From JARRNJ01 sp037385045 (GTDB lineage: Bacteria; Pseudomonadota; Gammaproteobacteria; JASBUN01), in contig JARRNJ010000088.1 of assembly GCA_037385045.1 (NCBI GenBank), positions 1 to 16,569 of the forward strand: a stretch of DNA of 16,569 nt, written 5' to 3'. The position numbers and the translations under genes are program-made. A model generated the notes under the pieces. That model saw nothing but the letters and a program-made list of their open reading frames with translations. It ran no database searches and was not told the origin of the DNA. Positions within the stretch are counted from its first letter, which is position 1. Every line of letters begins with the position of its first letter. This document shows, one piece after another, positions 6,005 through 11,738 of this stretch.

Positions 6005-7930
6005 CTAGTCCTCCAAAACAGTTAAGCCGCGGCTCGCGGTTTCCGCGGCAAGGTGCTCGCCGATTTCTTCCAGCGAGAATGAACCCAAGTCCTTGCCGCC
6101 CCGCGTGCGCACGGCCACAGAGCCAGATTCAACTTCCCGATCACCCACCACCAGCAGGTACGGGACCCTTTGAATCGTATGCTCGCGAATTTTAAAGCCG
6201 ATCTTCTCGTTTCTCAAGTCCGAATTGACCCTAAACCCCTTGTTTTTCAGGAAGTCGGCGACCGTTTGCACGTACTCGGCCTGGCGGTCGGTGATATTGA
6301 GCACCACCGCCTGCACCGGCGCCAGCCAGAGCGGGAAGGCGCCGGCGTAGTGCTCGATCAGTACGCCGATGAACCGCTCCATGGAGCCCAGGATCGCCCG
6401 GTGCAGCATCACCGGCGTCTGCCGGCTGCCATCCTCGGCCACGTACTCGGCGCCCAGGCGCCCGGGCATGGAGAAATCCACCTGGATGGTGCCGCACTGC
6501 CACACCCGGTCGAGGCAGTCACGCAGGGAAAATTCGATCTTGGGACCGTAAAACGCCCCCTCGCCCGGCTGCAGATCCCACTCCAAGCCCTTGGTATTCA
6601 GCGCTTTTTCCAGGGCGTGCTCGGCCTTGTCCCAGATCTCGTCGGAACCCACCCGCTGCTCCGGCCGCGTCGACAGCTTGACGATGACGTCGTTGAAGCC
6701 GAAGTCGGCATACACCTTGAACAGCAGGTCGATGAAATCGGACACCTCGTCCTGGATCTGGTCCTCGGTGCAGAAAATATGGGCGTCGTCCTGGGTGAAG
6801 CCCCGCACCCGCATCAGGCCGTGCAGGGTGCCGGACGCCTCGTTGCGGTGGCAGGAACCGAATTCCGCCATGCGCAACGGCAGATCCCGGTAGCTCTTCA
6901 GCCCCTGGTTGAAAATCTGGATGTGGCAGGGGCAGTTCATGGGCTTGATGGCGAACGTCCGCTTCTCCGACTCGGTGGTGAACATGTCGTCGCGGAACTT
7001 GTCCCAGTGGCCCGACTTCTCCCACAGGGAGCGGTCGGCCAGGTTCGGGGTACGGACTTCGTTGTAGCCGTGCCCGCGCAGCAGCTGCCGGATGTACTGC
7101 TCGATCTGCTGGTACACCAGCCAGCCGTTGTCGTGCCAGAACACCATCCCCGGCGCTTCTTCCTGGGTATGGAACAGGTCGAGCTGGCGCCCCAGCTTGC
7201 GGTGGTCGCGCTTCTCGGCTTCCTCCAGGCGATGCAGGTAGGCCTTGAGCGCCTTCTTGTCCGCCCAGGCGGTGCCGTAGATGCGTTGCAGCATCTCGTT
7301 GTTGGAGTCCCCGCGCCAGTAGGCGCCGGCCAGCTTCATCAGCTTGAACGCCTTGAGCTTGCCGGTGCTCGGCACATGGGGCCCTCGGCACAGATCGATG
7401 AAATCCCCCTGGCGGTAGAGCGAAATCTCCTCGTTCTTGGGAATGTCGGCGATGATCTGCGCTTTGTACTCCTCGCCCATGTCACGAAAGAAGTCGATAG
7501 CCTCGTCGCGCGGCATCACCGTCCGCTCGACCTTCTCGTCCTTCCTCGCCAGTTCCTCCATTTTTTTCTCGATGGCGCGGAGATCCTCGGGGGTGAAGCC
7601 CTTGTCATAGGCGAAATCATAATAGAACCCGTTTTCGATCACGGGCCCGATGGTCACCTGGGCCTCGGGGTAAAGTTGTTTCACCGCTTCAGCCAGCAGA
7701 TGGGCGGTGGAATGGCGGATCACGCCCAGTCCGTCCTCGTCCCGGTCGGTGACAATTGCCACCTGGGCGTCGTGGTCAATGATATGGGACGTATCCACCA
7801 GGCGCCCGTCGACCTTGCCGGCCAGGGCCGCCTTGGCCAGGCCCGCACCGATATCGGCAGCGACGTCGGCTACAGAGACGGGATGGGGGAAATCGCGCTG
7901 ACTGCCGTCAGGCAGAGTGACTTTCGGCAT
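6005..7930 (-). CDS. thrS: Threonine--tRNA ligase
   Basis: A 641-residue class II synthetase (E. coli 642) that charges tRNA(Thr) and edits Ser-tRNA(Thr). Domains in order are TGS (about 1-62), the editing domain with HSTAH (H73, H77) and C181/H185, the catalytic core with zinc ligands near C333 and H384 and the MNCPCHIQIF segment, and the C-terminal anticodon-binding domain (about 535-641). The start is the ATG at 7930 (MPKVTLPDGS), which matches the family N-terminus and has AAAGGG upstream. A longer in-frame reading from 7990 would translate the leader hairpins and is rejected. A promoter, and a leader that mimics tRNA-Thr anticodon arms, precede the gene. infC follows after 3 bp. Confidence 0.98.
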   Translation of the reverse strand: MPKVTLPDGSQRDFPHPVSVADVAADIGAGLAKAALAGKVDGRLVDTSHIIDHDAQVAIVTDRDEDGLGVIRHSTAHLLAEAVKQLYPEAQVTIGPVIENGFYYDFAYDKGFTPEDLRAIEKKMEELARKDEKVERTVMPRDEAIDFFRDMGEEYKAQIIADIPKNEEISLYRQGDFIDLCRGPHVPSTGKLKAFKLMKLAGAYWRGDSNNEMLQRIYGTAWADKKALKAYLHRLEEAEKRDHRKLGRQLDLFHTQEEAPGMVFWHDNGWLVYQQIEQYIRQLLRGHGYNEVRTPNLADRSLWEKSGHWDKFRDDMFTTESEKRTFAIKPMNCPCHIQIFNQGLKSYRDLPLRMAEFGSCHRNEASGTLHGLMRVRGFTQDDAHIFCTEDQIQDEVSDFIDLLFKVYADFGFNDVIVKLSTRPEQRVGSDEIWDKAEHALEKALNTKGLEWDLQPGEGAFYGPKIEFSLRDCLDRVWQCGTIQVDFSMPGRLGAEYVAEDGSRQTPVMLHRAILGSMERFIGVLIEHYAGAFPLWLAPVQAVVLNITDRQAEYVQTVADFLKNKGFRVNSDLRNEKIGFKIREHTIQRVPYLLVVGDREVESGSVAVRTRGGKDLGSFSLEEIGEHLAAETASRGLTVLED

Positions 7931-7954
7931 GACTGTACCCTTTCTGTCTTCAGT

Positions 7955-8053
7955 GGCGGCCGGCACGAAGGGCCGCATGTTCACGCTCAAGGCGGCCGTT
8001 ACGAGGGGCCACCCTTTTCACTCCGTGGCAACCGTCACCAAGGGCTGCCACAG
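7955..8053 (-). promoter_or_regulatory. Putative ThrRS operator: three tRNA-Thr anticodon-arm mimics
   Basis: On the mRNA strand each 36-nt unit folds to a stem-loop. Hairpin 1 (stem 8053-8043 with 8033-8023, 11 bp including two G-U) has loop UUGGUGA (8041-8035). Hairpin 2 (8015-8007 with 7997-7989, 9 bp including two wobbles) has loop CUCGUAA (8005-7999). Hairpin 3 (7976-7971 with 7961-7956, 6 bp) has loop UUCGUGC (7969-7963). In all three a C-C mismatch closes a 7-nt loop with U at the position of U33, followed by GGU, CGU and CGU, which are threonine anticodons. The E. coli thrS leader is known to mimic the tRNA-Thr anticodon arm so that ThrRS represses its own translation. The same role is inferred here. 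Confidence 0.75.
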
Positions 8054-8062
8054 GGTATCTTT
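7955..8062 (-). repeat. Three tandem degenerate 36-bp units in the thrS leader
   Basis: Units begin (plus coordinates) at 7955, 7991 and 8027 with GGCGGCC, GGCGGCC and GGCAACC, exactly 36 bp apart. Within each, the region around (A)CGAAGGGCC, ACGAGGGGCC or ACCAAGGGCT is conserved while the rest drifts. The conserved part is the hairpin core described in the operator entry, which suggests duplication followed by selection on RNA structure. Confidence 0.85.
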
Positions 8063-8071
8063 GAACTAACT

Positions 8072-8100
8072 ATTATATAAGGTATTCATCGCTCTGGCAC
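8072..8100 (-). promoter_or_regulatory. thrS: Sigma70 promoter of the thrS-infC operon
   Basis: On the minus strand, GTGCCA (8100-8095, 4/6 match to TTGACA) is followed after exactly 17 nt by a perfect TATAAT (8077-8072). Transcription would start near 8065, giving a leader of about 135 nt that begins just before the first anticodon-like hairpin. The fit between the predicted start and the hairpin array supports both assignments. Confidence 0.8.
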
Positions 8101-8380
8101 GCACCGCGGCGGACAAACGCCGGATTCCCCCCGAGGTTCGGCCTGGCTGTCCCAGACCCTTGTGGGCACTTCCGGGAAGGACATCATTAAAATGTTTTAT
8201 TGAACAATAGCTTGGGATTCGATTCCAGGCGCAGAGCGGTCGTTGTACAAACCAGGAATCCATGCCGTCTGCCCGCACAGGGAACGCGGCCAGGGCGCGG
8301 TTCCGTTCACGCCGGCACATCCGGGTGTCCCGTCGATCGGGAAGTTATCGATGGCGCATTCGGGGCGGCTCGTGGGCAGT
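8101..8380. other. Intergenic region between the ferritin-like gene and the thrS promoter
   Basis: No gene is supported on either strand. An AT-rich island at 8183-8210 contains two small palindromes, CATT-AA-AATG (8185-8194) and TATTG-AA-CAATA (8198-8209). An imperfect GC-rich hairpin near 8280-8305 lacks a U-tract. I see no clear terminator for the upstream ferritin-like gene. Confidence 0.5.
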
Positions 8381-8917
8381 CTAATTCAGGTCGTCCGTGT
8401 CCGGGGCGGTCTTGCTCTTCGTGGGGCCGTCGGGCAGAGCCGCCAACTGAAGCTCAAATGCCCGCTCATGTTCCGCTTCATATTCGGCCAGCCGCAGAAA
8501 AACCGCGGCCTGGGCGGGATCCTCGGTCCGCCTGACCAAGTCGGTGTAAAAGTCCCGGGTGAACCGTTCAATCTGCAACGCAATACCCAGCAACGCACGA
8601 ACCGACCGCGGCTCCACAATCAGGAAATGGCCCGCGATCGCACTGACAGCCCGGGAATACTCTTGAAGCCGCTGAGGCAACTCGTCCATGGGAAAGTCCG
8701 GTGTGCCGCCGAACACCTTCGCGTACAACTCGGCCAGCTCCTTCGCATGGGCATGTTCTTCCTCGACCAGCCCATGGAAGAACGCCGCGACATCGAGGTC
8801 AAAGGCAAGCAGCCGATGGGACCATTCCAAAAAGCGGCTGGCATTGTGCACTTCGATCGCAACCGCCAACGCCAACGCTCGCTGGGGTGAAAATGCGCGA
8901 TCCGTACGGGGGGGCAT
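8381..8917 (-). CDS. Ferritin-like (rubrerythrin-type) diiron protein, N-terminus uncertain
   Basis: A 178-residue four-helix-bundle protein. The diiron ligand pattern is complete: E22 in helix 1 (AIEVHNA), E52xxH55 in helix 2 (VEEEHAHAKEL), E117 in helix 3 (QIERFTRDFY) and E147xxH150 in helix 4 (EYEAEHERAFE). Such proteins act in peroxide reduction or iron handling. No C-terminal rubredoxin domain with CxxC pairs is present, so the electron donor is unknown. The ATG at 8917 has no Shine-Dalgarno and is followed directly by a C7 tract. An upstream, +1-shifted frame from TTG 8967 encodes a plausible natural N-terminus, so the true gene may start there and be frameshifted. Family confidence is high, exact substrate low. 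Confidence 0.85.
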   Translation of the reverse strand: MPPRTDRAFSPQRALALAVAIEVHNASRFLEWSHRLLAFDLDVAAFFHGLVEEEHAHAKELAELYAKVFGGTPDFPMDELPQRLQEYSRAVSAIAGHFLIVEPRSVRALLGIALQIERFTRDFYTDLVRRTEDPAQAAVFLRLAEYEAEHERAFELQLAALPDGPTKSKTAPDTDDLN

Positions 8918-8967
8918 ACGGGCAAATCATCCGCCGAACGCACAATAACGTCTTTGATCTGCGTCAA
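8918..8967 (-). other. Out-of-frame upstream coding segment of the ferritin-like gene
   Basis: From TTG 8967 a second frame reads MTQIKDVIVRSADDLPVCPP up to the C7 tract (8908-8914). One extra C would join it to RTDRAFSPQRALALAVAIE of the main gene. It looks like an amphipathic N-terminal extension with normal codon use. Either a one-base sequencing or assembly error, a real frameshift mutation or a phase-variable C tract would explain it. AAGTGAG upstream is a weak ribosome-binding site. Confidence 0.5.
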
Positions 8968-9609
8968 CGTATCTCACTTCGAATAAAGGACCTCGCCAAC
9001 CGTCCGCCAAGACGCCGTACCCGCCCATGTCGCGGCGCAGGCTGGTCGACCCCGTGCCGCGGCCTGCCGCATGTGGCGTTCTGCAACGACGGGCCGGCGG
9101 CAACAGACCCGGCCTTGTGTTCGTGATCGAACGATACGTTCGCGCGGCTGCTTCACTCAGCCCCAATTCAATTTCAGCGTGTCCGAGCCGCGTTCCGTTG
9201 TACGCGCTGTCGCTAACGTTCTCTCCGCTGCGCCAACTCCGAATACCACGCTCGCAGCGGTCCACTCCGACATCAGGGGACGCAATGCAATCCCAGACCG
9301 AAACATCGCGGTGGTTGAAACGCCGACGAATCGAAGTACCCGACATCTCTTCCACCGGTACACAAACACGCTGTCAGTCACAGCCGGGAACACATCCACC
9401 GCGCACGTCAAGCAAGGCGACCGACTCGAAGTGCAGCGCCATGCGCGGACCTGCAAAGTAAAATCGCCACAGGCCAGCATCTTCCAGAACCCCGCTTTCG
9501 GTGACCGGCGGCTCTGTTCTCTTCAGCGTGGGGCAATCAGCGACTGTATCAATCGATATCGCAGACAGGCCTTCCGGGTTGGGCCGACGCAAGAAGCCCC
9601 ACGCACGGC
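8968..9609. other. About 640 bp without a recognisable gene
   Basis: Several open frames exist on both strands but none resembles a known family, none has a clear ribosome-binding site and their compositions look like shadows. A near-perfect palindrome CGAACG-ATA-CGTTCG lies at 9128-9142 and could be a regulator site. The region separates the SPFH gene from the ferritin-like gene and may be decayed coding DNA or a long regulatory spacer. Confidence 0.5.
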
Positions 9610-10581
9610 TCAGCTCCGCGCGGGCCCGGGCGTTGCCGCGCCGCCATCGCCCGAGTTGGCAACCTTGCCGGCACCGTCCACGATCCGAAGGGCCGTGCCG
9701 ACCACCTTCGACAGATCCCCCATATCGGCCGGGACGATCATTACGTTGGATTCCTTGGCGATTTCCCCCCACCGCTCGACGAAGGACTGGGCGACCTGCA
9801 TGTGCATTGCCGTTTCGGCACCCTTCTCGGCAAGCGATTTGCCGATACGCGCGAGCGCCTCCGCCGTAGCCTCCGCGACCACCACAACAGCCTTGGCCTG
9901 CCCCTCGGCACGCAACACAGCGGCTTTCTGCTCGCCCTCCGCGCGGTTGATCTGCTGCTGGCGTTCGCCTTCGGAAACGTTGATGGCCTGCTGCTTCTCG
10001 CCTTCGGACTTGGCGATGACGGCGCGCTTCTCGCGCTCGGCGGTGATTTGCTTCTCCATCGCCCGGATTACCTCGCCCGGCGGAGTGATATCGCGAATCT
10101 CGTAGCGCAGCACCTTGATGCCCCAGTTCGTGGCAGCCCTGTCAAGTTCGTCGACGATCGCCGCATTGAGTTCCGCACGTGACGACAACACGTCATCAAG
10201 CTGGCGCTTGCCGACATCGGAACGCAGGATCGTTTGCGCCAGCTGTTCCACCGACGAGAGTGGGTCCGACGTCCCATAAGCCGCTGCTTTGGCGTCGGTG
10301 ATTTGCAGGTAGATGATGCCGTCGACCGAAATCTGCGTGTTGTCTCTGGTGATACAGACTTGTTCGCGCACGTCGACCGGCGTCTCACGCAGATCGAATT
10401 TGTATGCGACCCGATCGACCAACGGGATCACGAGATTCAGTCCGGGACCGAGGACGGAGTGAAACCGCCCGAGTCTCTCCACTACCCAGCCATGCTGCTG
10501 GGGTACGATGCGCAGACCCTGGCTGACGATCCCGATGGCGATGACTGCGATTATTATCGCGACAACTAGACTGACCGGCAT
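9610..10581 (-). CDS. SPFH/stomatin-like (QmcA-type) membrane protein
   Basis: A 323-residue slipin/paraslipin. One N-terminal membrane segment (about 4-22) is followed by the SPFH domain (about 24-180, with QGLRIVPQQHGWVVERLGRF and LGPGLNLVIPLVDRV). A coiled coil (about 180-245) contains four 11-residue near-repeats around SEGEKQQ, SEGERQQ, AEGEQKA and AEGQAKA. A further C-terminal helical region ends in a Gly/Pro-rich tail. These proteins oligomerise in the inner membrane, organise microdomains and modulate membrane proteases. The ATG has AAGGAG upstream. It lies 187 bp downstream of an nfeD-like gene on the same strand, the usual partner of this family, so an operon is likely. Its length is close to E. 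coli QmcA (about 305). Confidence 0.95.
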   Translation of the reverse strand: MPVSLVVAIIIAVIAIGIVSQGLRIVPQQHGWVVERLGRFHSVLGPGLNLVIPLVDRVAYKFDLRETPVDVREQVCITRDNTQISVDGIIYLQITDAKAAAYGTSDPLSSVEQLAQTILRSDVGKRQLDDVLSSRAELNAAIVDELDRAATNWGIKVLRYEIRDITPPGEVIRAMEKQITAEREKRAVIAKSEGEKQQAINVSEGERQQQINRAEGEQKAAVLRAEGQAKAVVVVAEATAEALARIGKSLAEKGAETAMHMQVAQSFVERWGEIAKESNVMIVPADMGDLSKVVGTALRIVDGAGKVANSGDGGAATPGPARS

Positions 10582-10768
10582 GGCTCCCTTCTCCTTCTGG
10601 ATTGTTTGTGGTCCGTGCGACAGAATTTAGGAAAGGCCAGGGCCACTTGCGACCTCCCCCAAGGTACAAGATCACGTTCGACGGCGTGCATCGGCGGTCC
10701 CTGATAACGGTAGCCCGGCGGCCTGCGATGTCACCGCGGAATGCGGAGTCCCCCCTTATCACCTCTTC
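10582..10768. other. Spacer between the nfeD-like and SPFH genes
   Basis: 187 bp without a supported ORF. It carries the ribosome-binding site of the SPFH gene (AAGGAG, close to 10582) but no obvious intrinsic terminator. Read-through from the nfeD-like gene is therefore plausible. Confidence 0.45.
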
Positions 10769-11209
10769 TCAAGAGGGATGGCCGCCGGCCGGTGGCTGCA
10801 GGATCAGCTCATTCGCCTCGCGGCGCTCGATCCGCAGGCGATCGCCGGGCTGCAGCGCACCGGCCTCGCCTTCCGAAAGACGGGCCGACCAGATGCTGCC
10901 CCGGTACTGGACTCGCAGCCCATCCGGGCCGACCCGATCGACAGTGACCATCCGCCCGGCGTCGTCCTGCGACACGCGCTCCGCTTCGCCGTTGCGCAGC
11001 CTCAGTCTTATCCAGTGAGCAAGCGGCAAGCCGAGTAGCGTCGTGATTCCCAATACACTGAAGGTAGTGGCGTGAGTTGCACCCTGAAGAGAGACGGCGC
11101 CGGCCACAAAGCAGGCGAGTGCGATGGCAATAAGATAAAAGGTGAGAGACGTGATTTCGACCAGAACCAGGATTCCCCCAACCACCACGAGCACGATACC
11201 AACGCTCAC
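10769..11209 (-). CDS. NfeD-like membrane protein (GTG start)
   Basis: A 146-residue short-form NfeD protein. Hydrophobic segments at about 4-20, 22-42 and 48-65 form the membrane part. Residues about 82-140 form the C-terminal OB-fold, with GRMVTVDRVGPDGLRVQYRG and LQPGDRLRIERREANELIL. It lacks the ClpP-like protease domain of long NfeD proteins. Short NfeD proteins are encoded beside SPFH proteins and are thought to bind and regulate them at the membrane, as the SPFH gene downstream suggests here. The start is GTG at 11209, preceded by AAAGGAG at good spacing. Confidence 0.93.
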   Translation of the reverse strand: MSVGIVLVVVGGILVLVEITSLTFYLIAIALACFVAGAVSLQGATHATTFSVLGITTLLGLPLAHWIRLRLRNGEAERVSQDDAGRMVTVDRVGPDGLRVQYRGSIWSARLSEGEAGALQPGDRLRIERREANELILQPPAGGHPS

Positions 11210-11738
11210 GAATACTCCTTTCCTACCCTAGCGTGCAGGCGCCACACCGCACCGGACACGCCCGTGCCGCCCGCCAAGGGGCGCGTGCGCGCGGGCCCCT
11301 ACAGCCTCGCGGCACCCCGGGCGGCGGCGATGAATATCTCTTGGGGGGAATCCCGGTTCTGTCTCGCGTTTTGGCCATGGATTCGAAATGCTCCGCATGA
11401 CCTCACGATCGGCCCGATCATCTCGGTTCACCGCCGTATTTCTTGAAGATCGTCTTCCTTGCTCCGTTCGCTTCACCCACGAGCCTCCAGGCCGTCGTCT
11501 TCGTCTCCCTGTCCCCGGTTCGAGATGGAAGAATCTTCGTATCAGGTGCCATATATATCACAAATTCACCTGTTGCAAGCACTTCGCGCGCTTCTGCGCA
11601 AACGCGACGCTCGCCCGCGGTGAACCCTTTCGCCCTTCTGCATGACTGCCGTCTGAACTGCCCGTTCGCACCGCGCTCCGAAGCACCGGCTGGTTCCGTT
11701 CCAGGCGCACGTTGTCTGGACAACCCTTTCGACGCCGC
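11210..11738. other. 529-bp gene-free region upstream of nfeD-SPFH
   Basis: No convincing gene. Open frames on the minus strand near 11228-11723 have no family resemblance. A candidate promoter lies at 11550-11578. A GC-rich bulged hairpin (11278-11299) lies closer to nfeD and could be part of the leader. No clear intrinsic terminator was found for the ATPase gene that ends at 11739. Confidence 0.5.
11550..11578 (-). promoter_or_regulatory. Candidate sigma70 promoter for nfeD-SPFH
   Basis: On the minus strand TTGCAA (11578-11573) and TATATG (11555-11550) are 17 nt apart, each a 4/6 match, in a locally AT-rich stretch of otherwise GC-rich DNA. A start near 11543 would give a long leader of about 330 nt before nfeD. 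Confidence 0.35.

Noticed and set aside
7931..7990. An upstream in-frame start giving thrS 20 more residues
   Set aside because: The extra residues come from the hairpin array, the family starts at MPxVTLPDGS, and AAAGGG is placed for the ATG at 7930.
7955..8062. A CRISPR-like array because of the 36-bp period
   Set aside because: The units are directly adjacent with no spacers, are degenerate, and number only three. They fit leader RNA hairpins.
6170..8080. A 636-codon open frame on the plus strand
   Set aside because: It lies antisense to thrS over its whole length and its product has no recognisable domain. Long antisense frames are common opposite GC-rich genes with strong codon bias.
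8186..8240. A tRNA suggested by GATTCGATTCC near 8217
   Set aside because: The T-arm pairing is not canonical and no acceptor, D or anticodon arm can be built around it.
9071..10105. A 344-codon plus-strand frame
   Set aside because: Its second half is antisense to the SPFH gene, and its first half has no family resemblance or ribosome-binding site.
11418..11723. A 101-codon minus-strand frame after the ATPase gene
   Set aside because: No recognisable domain and a composition like neighbouring shadow frames. The end of the product looks protein-like, but no ribosome-binding site or family supports it.
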